Below, one piece after another: positions 1 through 8,083 of a stretch of 46,116 bases of DNA (position 1 is the first letter of the stretch; every line of letters begins with the position of its first letter). Made by a program: the position numbers and the translations under genes. The stretch covers positions 1 through 46,116 of IMG/VR virus record IMGVR_UViG_3300010354_000150. One strand, given 5' to 3'. Source of the stretch: a virus. The notes under the pieces are model-generated. The model was not told where the DNA came from. It searched no databases and saw only the letters and a list, made by a program, of their open reading frames with translations.

Positions 1-2126
1 CGAACTTGATCCGCTGCAATTCGATTTCCATAGCCAGCAATTGAATTGGCTACAGAAGTTTGTTCGTAAATCGCTGTCATTGTTCTATCCATATTCTGTA
101 AGGCTGCAGTATTGGCTTTAGCTTGTTTTTGGCTATCGTCTATATTTTCGGATCCAATGCTGGACAGAGCATCCCCCGATGTCGAGAACTTATCACCTAG
201 CCATTGGCCAGCTGCTGTGCCAATCGCCCCACCGATTACAGATCCTATAATTACGCCTGCAGGGCCTCCCAATGCACCTACTAAACCACCCAAGGCACGA
301 CCTGCCATTCCTCCGGCAACAGAGCCGCCAATACCTCCGGCAATGCTGCCTACTGTACCCGCTGTACTTTGTGCCGGGCCCATGGCCGCACCTGCTATAC
401 CTGCACCTGCTAATCCGCCAGCAATGCCAGATCCATAGCGAGCCGCAGCTCCTCTTGCTGAACCAGCAAAACCACTAGTCCTTACATCATACCCTGTTTT
501 GGCAGCAGTGGCAGCAGCAAATCTGTTAAGAGCCATTGTTGCAATGTTTAGACTTCTAACATACATGCCTTTTGCAGCTACAGCTAATCCAACAATTGCT
601 ACAAGGCCAGCAAGACCGCCTAATACGGTTCCTGTAAGATTATTTGCTCCTAATATATTACCCAATCCTTCTAGCGGAGACAGAAGTATTTGAAAAGCTT
701 TGGCAACTAAATTAAGAGCGCCGATAAACACTCCCCAATCAACCATGTTTAATAGTTTTAAGAATGGAATTGCCAATGCTTGTAAATTAGCTTGGAAGTT
801 TCGGATCTGTGCATTAAATTCCTGTGCAACTTTATCTTGCTCACTACGCTGCCGGCCGGCTTCGGAATTGTAAAAGTTTGCTTGCTTTCCTAACTCTAGT
901 AGTTGTCTAGCACTGTCGCCAATTGGTCCTTCTAAATTAGCTAACATTCTGAGCTCGTCGCCGCGAGCTTCGACTTCAGCTATAATTGTATTACGCAGCT
1001 TTTCCTGATCTGCAGCAGTAATTTCGCCGCCTCGTCTGACTATGCCTGCTTGTCGCTCAAATTCCGAATATACAGCGGCACTGGCCATGATCATATTCTT
1101 ACCGCTTTGAGTAATAGAAAATGGCAAGCCACCCAATGCAGACTTAAGAGCATCGGCTGCTAAAGTGTCTCCCAATTCGCCTAGCACGCCTCGCAAGCTA
1201 GCAGCAAATTGCTGTATAGATTTAGAAACTTCTGCACCACCTTGTTTTGCTGTCTGGACAAAGTTAGCAACAATAGGATCTTGTGCTAGCTTTACAGCCG
1301 CTTGGGCTAATTCTAAAACGCTTTTACCAGTTCTATTTGCTAGTACATCTAATTCTTCTGCTAGTGCTCTGGAGTTTCTAATAACTTGTTCTTGTGCAGC
1401 ACGGCCCTTAAATCCTTGACTGATAGCTACTTTGGTCTGCTGAGCAGTAAACTCTGCAATTTGAGCGTTAGTCATTCCCAAGTTACCCACGCTAGCAGTA
1501 GCAGATCTAACTTCGCCAACTAACGCAGCAAATTGTTTTGCACCGTTAGTAGCACCTACTCCTAAATTGGCAAAACCTCCACCGGTTTCGGCAATTGCTT
1601 TGCCAAATTCTTGGATTGTAACTCCGGCTGTTTTAGCCATAATGGCATAGTCAAATATGTCGCCGCTGATGCCTCTTTGCAGGCCTGCAGTTAGCTGATC
1701 AGCATAACCGGTTAAACTGCCAACTAATGTACCTATACCTATAGCAAATCTTGCCCCGCCGGTATTGATAGTTTCTAAAAATCCGCCGACACTTTTAATT
1801 CCGCCGTACCTTAAAGAATTAGCAAATCTATCATATGTTTGTTCTAATTCTTTTTGCGCTTCAGCCGCATCAAGGTCTGCTGCGGTTTTGGCTTTTGTAG
1901 CAGCAACTCCCTCTTCTATAGACTTGTTAACTTTATCCTGAAGCTCGCGATTTCGACGCATAGCTTCACGGCGACTAGCGGGCGTATCACCGGCAGCGCC
2001 TGTGCCTTTTCCTTTAACGGCATCGATTAACTTATCGATTTGATCAGCCGTAGCTATTCCATCTAGAGTGAAGTTAAATTGGTCGCCGCCAATTATTCTA
2101 CCAATGCCTTCTACTTTACTAGCCAT
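1..2126 (-). CDS. Tail tape-measure-like protein (3'-truncated by window)
   Basis: The open frame starts at an ATG at 2126 and is still open at the window edge, giving about 708 residues without a stop. The first ~120 residues are charged (MASKVEGIGRIIGGDQFNF, then Lys/Glu-rich helix). A long Ala/Gln/Glu-rich helical region follows. A hydrophobic stretch lies near residues 500-520 (GLVAIVGLAVAAKGMYV), and a striking Gly/Ala-rich, membrane-like run covers about residues 565-632 (repeated GGxxGG, AGGMAGRALGG). Long helical build plus glycine-rich hydrophobic segments is typical of phage tape-measure proteins, which set tail length and can insert in membranes. It is divergent from the gp26-like gene and probably shares the control region at 2141-2177. 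The gp29 equivalence is inferred from composition and tail-gene context; a large internal virion protein is the alternative. Confidence 0.65.
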   Translation of the reverse strand, partial: MASKVEGIGRIIGGDQFNFTLDGIATADQIDKLIDAVKGKGTGAAGDTPASRREAMRRNRELQDKVNKSIEEGVAATKAKTAADLDAAEAQKELEQTYDRFANSLRYGGIKSVGGFLETINTGGARFAIGIGTLVGSLTGYADQLTAGLQRGISGDIFDYAIMAKTAGVTIQEFGKAIAETGGGFANLGVGATNGAKQFAALVGEVRSATASVGNLGMTNAQIAEFTAQQTKVAISQGFKGRAAQEQVIRNSRALAEELDVLANRTGKSVLELAQAAVKLAQDPIVANFVQTAKQGGAEVSKSIQQFAASLRGVLGELGDTLAADALKSALGGLPFSITQSGKNMIMASAAVYSEFERQAGIVRRGGEITAADQEKLRNTIIAEVEARGDELRMLANLEGPIGDSARQLLELGKQANFYNSEAGRQRSEQDKVAQEFNAQIRNFQANLQALAIPFLKLLNMVDWGVFIGALNLVAKAFQILLSPLEGLGNILGANNLTGTVLGGLAGLVAIVGLAVAAKGMYVRSLNIATMALNRFAAATAAKTGYDVRTSGFAGSARGAAARYGSGIAGGLAGAGIAGAAMGPAQSTAGTVGSIAGGIGGSVAGGMAGRALGGLVGALGGPAGVIIGSVIGGAIGTAAGQWLGDKFSTSGDALSSIGSENIDDSQKQAKANTAALQNMDRTMTAIYEQTSVANSIAGYGNRIAADQV

Positions 2127-2140
2127 TCATTATCTACGCA

Positions 2141-2148
2141 TATAAATA
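2141..2148 (+). promoter_or_regulatory. T4-type late promoter for the gp26-like gene
   Basis: An exact TATAAATA, the octamer recognised by T4 late sigma gp55, lies 40 nt upstream of the ATG at 2189. That leader carries a GGAG Shine-Dalgarno at 2180-2183. The phage's own gp55 is encoded in this window. Confidence 0.7.
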
Positions 2149-2150
2149 TA

Positions 2151-2166
2151 ATAGAGTGGTCTCTAT
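2151..2166. repeat. Perfect inverted repeat at the divergent late control region
   Basis: ATAGAG-TGGT-CTCTAT is a 6-bp perfect stem with a 4-nt loop. It lies between the TATAAATA on the plus strand and a CTAAATAT on the minus strand, so both predicted start sites fall in or beside it. It could be a protein site or a 5' mRNA hairpin; the sequence does not decide. Confidence 0.5.
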
Positions 2167-2169
2167 GTA

Positions 2170-2177
2170 ATATTTAG
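2170..2177 (-). promoter_or_regulatory. Candidate late promoter for the tape-measure gene
   Basis: The minus strand reads CTAAATAT, a one- to two-base variant of TATAAATA, 43 nt upstream of the ATG at 2126. The same variant occurs before the radical SAM gene (42153-42160). Support is only the motif and its position. Confidence 0.35.
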
Positions 2178-2188
2178 TTGGAGAAAAA

Positions 2189-3031
2189 ATGGAAAATCAA
2201 ACCAATCCGTTAAAAAGTTATTTTCGCAAACCTGGCATATGGATTAAACTGCCTAGTCGCGGTTATTTTTATAAAGTTAAACCCAGTTCATTAAATGACA
2301 TGGGAGAAATACCTATATACCCTATGACAGCCAAAGACGAGCTGTTACTTAAAAATGCAGATTCATTGCTTAACGGTACTGCTATCTACGATCTAATTAA
2401 AAACTGTGCTCCTTCTATTCAAGACCCCGAGTCAATGCCAAACATTGACTTAGACGCAGTCTTACTAGCAATTCGCAGAGCAACTTACGGCGAATACATG
2501 GACATTACTGTACAACACGACTGTAATACAGATGCTAAAAACGAAGTAAGACTAAATTTAGATCACTTTATTTCAACGATTAAAACTATTGATCAAGTTG
2601 AACCTATTATCCTAGACAATGGTATCAAAGTGTTTGTTAGACCTGTAAATGTTCGACAACTGCTAAGACTAAACTGGGTACAGTATCAACAGATTAGAAA
2701 TCTACAGCACGCTGAACAAAACGGTGTTGACGAAAAAGCTAAAATTGATATCTTGCAATCTAGCTATGCTGAGTTAACTGAAGCCAGCGTTGCTGTTGTT
2801 AGTGACTGTATTGACACAGTTTTATTGCCAGACGCTACTGCTGTTACTGATAAAGATAACATTACCGAGTGGGTATTAGATTTAAGCAATACCGATTATA
2901 AGAAAATCGAAAATTTAATTATGGGCTTGTCGGAGCAAGGCCTGCAGAAAAAATTCCAAGTTACATGCGACAAGTGCGGGAAAGAGTTTGACAGTCAGAT
3001 TGATTTAAATCCTACAACTTTTTTCGGATGA
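2189..3031 (+). CDS. 26: T4 gp26-like baseplate hub / T4_baseplate family protein
   Basis: This 280-aa protein resembles the T4_baseplate family (gp26-like), seen in marine T4-type phages as a conserved N-terminal start (KLPSRGYFY near residue 22) and PMTAKDELLLKNADSLLNG near 43-61. It ends in a small zinc-ribbon-like CDKCGKEF followed by NPTTFFG. In T4 the protein belongs to hub assembly; the family may act as a tail-assembly chaperone, since it usually sits near the tape-measure gene, but that is inference. The start at 2189 has a GGAG Shine-Dalgarno and an upstream TATAAATA. Its last codons form a canonical slippery heptamer (3019-3025) and its TGA overlaps the next ATG. Confidence 0.75.
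   Translation: MENQTNPLKSYFRKPGIWIKLPSRGYFYKVKPSSLNDMGEIPIYPMTAKDELLLKNADSLLNGTAIYDLIKNCAPSIQDPESMPNIDLDAVLLAIRRATYGEYMDITVQHDCNTDAKNEVRLNLDHFISTIKTIDQVEPIILDNGIKVFVRPVNVRQLLRLNWVQYQQIRNLQHAEQNGVDEKAKIDILQSSYAELTEASVAVVSDCIDTVLLPDATAVTDKDNITEWVLDLSNTDYKKIENLIMGLSEQGLQKKFQVTCDKCGKEFDSQIDLNPTTFFG
3019..3025 (+). promoter_or_regulatory. Putative programmed -1 frameshift site (T TTT TTC)
   Basis: In the frame of the gp26-like gene the codons are ACT TTT TTC GGA TGA, so T-TTT-TTC is an in-register X-XXY-YYZ heptamer two codons before the stop. A -1 slip reads CGG ATG AGG and enters the next frame exactly. A short stem AGGC/GCCT (3031-3034/3040-3043) follows at 5 nt. This resembles the G/GT tail-chaperone arrangement of lambda. 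Confidence 0.45.
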
Positions 3032-3270
3032 GGCTTTTGGCCTTAAAGTCGGGCCCTGAAATCATGAAACTTCTTAGAAGTTTAGAAGACGAGTCAAAAG
3101 CCATAATAGAAGATATAGTAGGCCTAGCAGTATATTCCAATCAAGACTATGATCAGATGTGGAATATTACAGCAGAAGAAAGACGAATATTCCTTAAAGT
3201 GCTTAAGGACAAAATCAGTCTAGAAAGAGGCGTAAAGCCCAAAGAGACATTAACTCAGGAAATAAGATAA
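3028..3270 (+). CDS. Small protein, possible frameshift extension of the gp26-like protein
   Basis: An 80-aa frame whose ATG overlaps the upstream TGA (ATGA), so it can be translated by coupling or by a -1 slip at 3019-3025. It is helical and charged (MKLLRSLEDESKAIIEDIVG, then YDQMWNITAEERRIFLKVLK). A W-x-x-T-x-EER-x-x-F helix like this is seen in small proteins downstream of gp26-like genes in related phages. No catalytic motif is visible. An internal ATG at 3064 is an alternative start. In T4 the position corresponds to gp51 (hub assembly), but I do not see clear gp51 similarity. Confidence 0.6.
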   Translation: MRLLALKSGPEIMKLLRSLEDESKAIIEDIVGLAVYSNQDYDQMWNITAEERRIFLKVLKDKISLERGVKPKETLTQEIR

Positions 3271-3783
3271 CTTAAAGTTGTTCAAAGAACAACTAAGAAT
3301 TATGTTTTATACGCTTACGCTACAAAACACAATTCTTTCTTTATTCATTCTTTACTTTATAACAAGGTACTACAGAAGATATATATGCCAAGGTTTTGCA
3401 GTCGTACTTTGCCCTGTTAAGGGCAAAAGTAAAAATAACATGCCGGAGGCCCATTATCGTAATCTATCGCTGCAACTAATATAGTAAAGGCGGTTACGCT
3501 GTACCTTTTTACGCAGTCCTTGTAGTAACGCAGAATCTAGCTTGCTGATAGATGAACTTGCTAGTTCTTGTGAGATGCAATGACTCAACAGAGCTCACTC
3601 ATTTTGACTATACATACACTTGTCAGCACTTTTCAAGTCTAGTGCTTCGTCCTGACATCATCAGGATAGTGACAATCATGTCTCCGCTACCGCACGGAAA
3701 TTCCTACCCCGCGACATCACCAGGGATTCGGGCACCTTTGTCGTCTTGCTGGTGCGAGCTGTTGTTATCGGTAGTACTTGGAC
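3271..3783. other. Gene-free interval rich in RNA-like secondary structure
   Basis: No convincing gene lies in these 513 bases. They hold many perfect inverted repeats. AGTTGTTC/GAACAACT (3276-3294) sits just after the upstream stop codon. TTTGCCC/GGGCAAA is at 3408-3427, and GAA-CTAGC/GCTAG-TTC at 3533-3567 with one bulged base. A possible three-way junction is closed by TTGTC/GACAA (3620-3624/3671-3675) and encloses AGCACT/AGTGCT and TCCTGA/TCAGGA. CACCAG/CTGGTG (3718-3723/3749-3754) has CGACA/TGTCG (3712-3716/3739-3743) crossing it as in a pseudoknot. The 3' half is visibly more GC-balanced than neighbouring genes. Stems fold on either strand, so orientation is unknown. I see no tRNA T-arm or CCA end. 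Confidence 0.45.
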
Positions 3784-4212
3784 CTAGAGTTTGCCAATGA
3801 TATGGGAGCCGTGAACTCGTAAATTAATAATGTTGTTGTAATAGTCAGGGGATTCTAGTACACGCCTGTTGAATTGTTCTCTTGCTTCGAGATATGAACA
3901 AACAGCCTTGCTGGAGCCGTAGTAGAGTATTTCACGGATAAATTTGTCGGGACCTAAGGCTGCAACATCTTTTTTTAATTCTTCGCTGCTGCCCCAATAT
4001 TCTTGCCAATCGCTGTCAATTTTACTTTTTATTTTTTTACGCTTTTTGGTGCCGTTTTTGAGTTTTACAGTTTTATAAGTTGTTTTGGAGAATTTTGCCA
4101 GTTTTTTGCCAATGTACATGCGACCTGTAACTGTGTTGGTGATACAATAAACATATCCAACACAGTCCTCAGGCAATTGTTCTACAATATTACCTTCGAA
4201 CAGCCATGTCAT
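3784..4212 (-). CDS. GIY-YIG family putative endonuclease (Seg-like)
   Basis: A 142-aa protein. GYVYCITN at residues 19-26 and MYIGKK at 32-37 form the two short strands of a GIY-YIG nuclease domain, followed by a Lys-rich loop, WQEYWGSS near 69-76, the candidate metal-binding Glu in EAREQF (about 109) and NN near 126. The family makes single-strand or double-strand DNA cuts; T4 Seg proteins are freestanding homing endonucleases of this class. It is the last gene of the gp55-gp47-gp46 operon and overlaps the upstream small gene by ATGA. It abuts the structured gene-free interval at 3271-3783, which may matter if it is a homing element. Target specificity cannot be read from the sequence. Confidence 0.75.
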   Translation of the reverse strand: MTWLFEGNIVEQLPEDCVGYVYCITNTVTGRMYIGKKLAKFSKTTYKTVKLKNGTKKRKKIKSKIDSDWQEYWGSSEELKKDVAALGPDKFIREILYYGSSKAVCSYLEAREQFNRRVLESPDYYNNIINLRVHGSHIIGKL

Positions 4213-4412
4213 TTAACTGACAATGCGGCCTTTTCTTCGGTGATTTCTTTGCGTCGAGCTTTGACTAGTTTAGCTACTTCTTGCAATGCTTTACGAGCAC
4301 GGCCAGCGGCAGCTTTTACTTTTTTACCAGTGAACTTTTCGTTCTCTTCGATATAGATTTGGAACTGCTTAACTAGTTCTTCTTGTGTATTTACTTGTGT
4401 TTGTTCTGTCAT
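4209..4412 (-). CDS. Small histone H1/Hc1-like basic protein
   Basis: A 67-aa highly charged helical protein: an acidic N-terminal part (EELVKQFQIYIEENEKFTG) is followed by a basic KKVKAAAGRARKALQEVAKL segment and KARRKEI. Small proteins with this GRARKALxExxKLxKxRRKEI pattern sit beside gp46 in many T4-like cyano- and marine phages and have been annotated as histone H1-like (Hc1 family). DNA binding is plausible from the charge pattern but not shown. It lies between gp46 and the GIY-YIG gene, with ATGA overlap to the latter. Confidence 0.6.
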   Translation of the reverse strand: MTEQTQVNTQEELVKQFQIYIEENEKFTGKKVKAAAGRARKALQEVAKLVKARRKEITEEKAALSVK

Positions 4413-4413
4413 T

Positions 4414-6189
4414 TTATGCCTCTACCATTTCAATATCAGTATTGAATGTTGTAAATCCGTTTTCTTTAACGACTTGCAGTATGTTATTTACTCTGCCGAC
4501 CAGTTCATCACGGTGGCTAATTAAGAAGATATTCTTCCGATTTTCTCTAGCCATTTTCTTTAGCAAGCCCAATGCACTGTCAACACCATTAGCGTCCATA
4601 CCACTGTCAATCATTTCGTCGATGAACAATAGATTAATTGGACGATTTAAGCTTTCATAGACATCGCGGAAGGCCCAGCTTAGTCCTAAGATAAGTCTAT
4701 TACGCTCACCTCGACTTAGGTTGTCAAAGTCAAACTCTTGACCTAGTTGAGTAATATCGACTTCCAAGTCACTACGGAACTTGACTTCATGCGGCAGCGC
4801 CAGCTTTTCTAAGTAATGAGCCAGTCTATGATTGAGATAGCTTAGGTTCTGTTCAATAATACGCTTACGAATAAAACTGTCTTTGCTGGTCAGCAGCTTC
4901 AACAAGAACTCTTGATGTTCGTTAAGTTTAGTTAGGCTGTTAATAGTTTCAAAATTAATTTCTTCTAAGGCATTAGTACGCATACTTTCAATCTGCTCAA
5001 CATAGGGATCAGTATCTAATGCGCGACCTTCATATTGATTTTGTGCTGTTTCTAATGTGCTCTTATGATTAACCGCATCATCAATATTGTTATATTTGAC
5101 CTTAGGGCAACTGCCTAATTTACCTTTAGCGGCAATCAATTCGGTGACCTTAGCAAGAAGTTTTTCTTCTTTAGCTATTTCTTTTTCGATAGTAGTAACT
5201 GCACCACGCAGTTCGGCCATCATTTCTTCTTGCTTGGAATCATGCAAGTCCTGACCGCAAGCATGACACTTATGTTCTTCGGCTTTGGAGAATGCACCTT
5301 TCAATTCAGCAAGATTAGCATTTAGTCTTTTGACTGTACTTTGATGTCCGGCTAAATCTTTGTTTAGTTGTTTGAGTTCTTTTTCATTGGCTTGCCACTG
5401 AACTAGTAGTTTATGATTTTCTAGTTCTTGAGTGATATCTATATTCAATAGTTCGTTTATGGCCGCGTCAAGTTTCTCAAGATCTTCTCTCTGCTTGGCC
5501 TGCCAAAGACGACTACGACGCTCGAGATCTTCAATAGATGTTTTAATTTTATTGTTTGCATCAGTTACTGCCTTTATACGATATTCTTCTTCTTTAATAG
5601 CATCTTTGGTATTCTTAATCAGTTCTTTAAGCAAGTCTGCTTTGTCGCTGAGTTGAGTAATGCCAAGTAGCTGCTCAATGATATTTCTCTGATCATTGGC
5701 TTTAAGGCTAAGGAACGGCTCAGTGTATGTGTTAAGAGCGCAGATATGCTTAAACATATCATGACTCATTCCCAGCAGTCGCTCAATTTCTGCTTGGGTT
5801 TCTTTGTTTTCGCCTTGCTGCTCTTCGTTTTCGCCTTGTTCTAATTCGCGGTCATCTACGATGAAGCGCAATACATTAGGCTTTCGTCCACGCTCAATTT
5901 TGTAGGTATGACCGTTAGATTCTAGTTCGCAAGTGACTAACATATTTTTGCTGTTAGTTTTATTAATTAGATTGTCTTTGCGAATGTTAGTCAATGCATT
6001 ACCATATAATACATAGCTTAATGCATTAACAATAGTAGTTTTGCCTGTGCCATTACGACTACCATCTCCTCCAAGATCAAGGTTATTACCTAGTACCAGT
6101 GTTAGTCCGTGTTGGTCAAAACGCAGAGCCTGCGTGACATTACCAACAGAAAGAAAATTTCGAACAGTGAGATTCTTAATTTTAATCAT
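4414..6189 (-). CDS. 46: Recombination endonuclease subunit gp46 (Rad50/SbcC-like)
   Basis: A 591-aa SMC-type ATPase, close to the T4 gp46 length. The Walker A motif is GDGSRNGTGKTT at residues 41-52 (Lys50). A coiled-coil region contains the zinc hook HKCHACGQDL (Cys308, Cys311). The C-terminal half has the ABC signature LSRGERNRLILGL, Walker B NLLFIDEMID and the H-loop FLISHRDEL. With gp47 it forms the complex that resects DNA ends for recombination-dependent replication. An acidic Gln/Glu repeat near 117-133 (EQGENEEQQGENKE) looks like a local insertion. No Shine-Dalgarno precedes the ATG; a sigma70-like promoter at 6197-6226 ends 7 nt before it. Confidence 0.95.
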   Translation of the reverse strand: MIKIKNLTVRNFLSVGNVTQALRFDQHGLTLVLGNNLDLGGDGSRNGTGKTTIVNALSYVLYGNALTNIRKDNLINKTNSKNMLVTCELESNGHTYKIERGRKPNVLRFIVDDRELEQGENEEQQGENKETQAEIERLLGMSHDMFKHICALNTYTEPFLSLKANDQRNIIEQLLGITQLSDKADLLKELIKNTKDAIKEEEYRIKAVTDANNKIKTSIEDLERRSRLWQAKQREDLEKLDAAINELLNIDITQELENHKLLVQWQANEKELKQLNKDLAGHQSTVKRLNANLAELKGAFSKAEEHKCHACGQDLHDSKQEEMMAELRGAVTTIEKEIAKEEKLLAKVTELIAAKGKLGSCPKVKYNNIDDAVNHKSTLETAQNQYEGRALDTDPYVEQIESMRTNALEEINFETINSLTKLNEHQEFLLKLLTSKDSFIRKRIIEQNLSYLNHRLAHYLEKLALPHEVKFRSDLEVDITQLGQEFDFDNLSRGERNRLILGLSWAFRDVYESLNRPINLLFIDEMIDSGMDANGVDSALGLLKKMARENRKNIFLISHRDELVGRVNNILQVVKENGFTTFNTDIEMVEA

Positions 6190-6196
6190 TAGGTCT

Positions 6197-6226
6197 ATTA
6201 TACATGTAAGCTGTTGTAGATGTCAA
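6197..6226 (-). promoter_or_regulatory. Internal sigma70 promoter for gp46
   Basis: On the minus strand TTGACA (6226-6221), an 18-nt spacer and TATAAT (6202-6197) lie inside the 3' end of gp47; TATAAT includes its stop codon. The gp46 ATG at 6189 begins 7 nt after the -10 box, so the transcript would be leaderless. Confidence 0.55.
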
Positions 6227-7217
6227 TGAGCACTTGCCGATCAACCACATCACTTTCAATCGCTGCTAACTGTCCTACAACAATTTGGTCCACGGATTCG
6301 AAGTGAATGTCTCCGCTCCAATCCTGTGTGTGTTCTTCTCGTTTGGCAGGGATTAAACTAATTTCCCGTAGATTATAAGTTTCCTGCCAGTTTTCTTTTA
6401 AGAATGTAGCTTCTTCAAAGCTAATATCAGCATCGCAAGTTACACGCAAGAACGTATTCTTGTTCATGTACCGGTCGGGATCTTCAATCAATTTAGTAAG
6501 ATCGATTGTTTTGAAGCTAGGTGCCGCAGGCCAAGCAATATAACGAGGTTTGCTACCAAACTCTAGAATCATCATTCCTCGGTTATCGTCCCATGCATCA
6601 GCATAGTTATGCGGGAAAGCATTACCTGTATAGTGTACATTGCCGCGTTGTTGACGCAAATGGAAATGTCCGCTAAACACATATTCCTGATTGGGAAAGT
6701 GCTCGCTGTTAAGTCCACCATGATCCGGCATTTCAACCATAGCGTTCATCTTGAAACTGGGTAGTTCAAAGTGACCAAATACATAACGACTATCCAGTCG
6801 TTTCATCTTAGTCCATTCGTCGCCTACCAGCCAAGGCACAAGACTGACATTGCCTTCGGTGTGTACTTCGTTGACCAAAACTACATTATCTAAATGACGA
6901 ATAAATGGTAGACTGTTTAGGTCACGCTTTTCTCGATAGTACAAGTCATGATTACCAGGAATAAAAAAGAAACGCTCAAAACGCTTGCTGATATATTCGA
7001 TGGCATTGACAGTATAGTTCAATGTGCTGACATTGACTGTAGCACGATGATGGTGCCAGTCGCCCATGAAGATTGCTGTATCACATCCTTCCCTTTCAGC
7101 GGTATCACAAAACCACTTTACAAAGTCCATGCAGTCGTCGTTATGGGCTTTACTATTTTGACGCATGCCGAAATGGATGTCCGTGAATACAGCAGCCTTT
7201 TTAAATAAATCAGGCAT
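6198..7217 (-). CDS. 47: Recombination endonuclease subunit gp47 (Mre11/SbcD-like)
   Basis: A 339-aa calcineurin-like metallophosphoesterase, matching T4 gp47 in length. The phosphoesterase motifs appear in order: FTDIHFG (Asp13, His15), IFMGDWHHHR (Asp53), PGNHD (about 87-91) and FSGHFHLRQQ (two His). It supplies the nuclease of the gp46/gp47 complex that processes double-strand ends. It lies 2 nt downstream of gp55 with a GAGGA Shine-Dalgarno before its ATG, and 8 nt upstream of gp46. Confidence 0.95.
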   Translation of the reverse strand: MPDLFKKAAVFTDIHFGMRQNSKAHNDDCMDFVKWFCDTAEREGCDTAIFMGDWHHHRATVNVSTLNYTVNAIEYISKRFERFFFIPGNHDLYYREKRDLNSLPFIRHLDNVVLVNEVHTEGNVSLVPWLVGDEWTKMKRLDSRYVFGHFELPSFKMNAMVEMPDHGGLNSEHFPNQEYVFSGHFHLRQQRGNVHYTGNAFPHNYADAWDDNRGMMILEFGSKPRYIAWPAAPSFKTIDLTKLIEDPDRYMNKNTFLRVTCDADISFEEATFLKENWQETYNLREISLIPAKREEHTQDWSGDIHFESVDQIVVGQLAAIESDVVDRQVLIDIYNSLHV

Positions 7218-7219
7218 AA

Positions 7220-8077
7220 TTATTCCTCGGTTTTTAGATTAGCGATGCGATCTCGTTCATCACGCATCATAGCTTCGTGTTCAAACTGTCGAGTGAAGCT
7301 GGGGTTACTGCCGATTTCAATTAAGAGATCGTCTCGAATCATTTGATTCTTCTTTTCAATATTAAGGATGCGAGTAAAACTGTTATCGATAGCAGCAGTA
7401 TAGTAAGCAAAAGGATTTTGTGATTTACTTTCGTCAAACTGTAGACCAATCTGACTTAGCTGTAATAGTGCTTGGCTACGCATTTCGTCTACATAAGTGT
7501 ATCCACGCCAGTTAAATCTCATGCTGTACCGTTCCACAAGCATCATGAAACTCTTTGCTAGCTTATTAGTCATTACACCTTCTAAACTAAATTCGCCGGT
7601 TTCGATATCGCCTTTCCAATGACTTTTGCCAACACAAACCAATAGGTCTTCATCGCCTGTTCGCTCAAACTTAAAATGCTGATAAGGCGGAAAATTAACT
7701 TTGCAGTGATGATCTCCGCGGCTCTTGGGAGTTTTCTTGCGACCAGGTTCCAATGGAATATGATCATGGGTCATAATTCTAAACACAACATCTGTCTTGG
7801 CTACTTTTTTATAGTCAATTTCGACATCAGCTAGTCTAGTTTTTGGGTTAATTTTTTGTGCTTCGGCAAGAGCCTGTTGGCTGAGCTTCAGTGCTCGATT
7901 GCGCTTGGCTTCTGCTATAGTTCGAACATTGATCTTACTCAAATCGCCAAGAATCAAATCATAATCGGCGTATTCTGGTTTTGTGTAGCTGCTGTACCTA
8001 TTTTTACTTAAATGAATTTCTTTGAGTAATTCTTTATTGGTTAGGTATTGTTTTGCTTGTGGATTTGCGGTTGTCAT
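7220..8077 (-). CDS. 55: Late-transcription sigma factor gp55
   Basis: About 285 aa. The C-terminal two-thirds contain the sigma-like region YTYVDEMRSQALLQLSQIGL, then NPFAYYTAAIDNSFTRILN, as in gp55 of T4-like phages. gp55 directs host RNA polymerase to TATAAATA late promoters, several of which occur here. The N-terminal ~100 residues (KNRYSSYTKPEYADYDLI, AEAKRNRALKLS) are longer than in T4 gp55 (185 aa), a form seen in marine relatives. ATG codons at 8083 and 8077 are possible. I prefer 8077 because the -10 box of the promoter at 8084-8113 directly abuts the first ATG, making 8077 close to +1. Confidence 0.85.
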   Translation of the reverse strand: MTTANPQAKQYLTNKELLKEIHLSKNRYSSYTKPEYADYDLILGDLSKINVRTIAEAKRNRALKLSQQALAEAQKINPKTRLADVEIDYKKVAKTDVVFRIMTHDHIPLEPGRKKTPKSRGDHHCKVNFPPYQHFKFERTGDEDLLVCVGKSHWKGDIETGEFSLEGVMTNKLAKSFMMLVERYSMRFNWRGYTYVDEMRSQALLQLSQIGLQFDESKSQNPFAYYTAAIDNSFTRILNIEKKNQMIRDDLLIEIGSNPSFTRQFEHEAMMRDERDRIANLKTEE

Positions 8078-8083
8078 GGTCAT

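Noticed and set aside
1-1419. Plus-strand Pro/Ala-rich frames
   Set aside because: They are the complement of the Gly/Ala-rich tape-measure gene.
3278-3484. Possible 68-aa frame with a hydrophobic segment
   Set aside because: It needs a TTG start or an internal ATG without a Shine-Dalgarno, and its DNA is occupied by perfect hairpins; coding is not supported.
3271-3783. tRNA, tmRNA or group I intron
   Set aside because: No GGTTCRANYCC T-arm, no CCA end, and no P3-P7 core that I could align; a TATAGTC-like string alone is not enough.
3552-3800. Possible 82-aa Cys-containing frame on plus strand
   Set aside because: No Shine-Dalgarno, overlaps the end of the convergent GIY-YIG gene, and coincides with the stem-rich interval.
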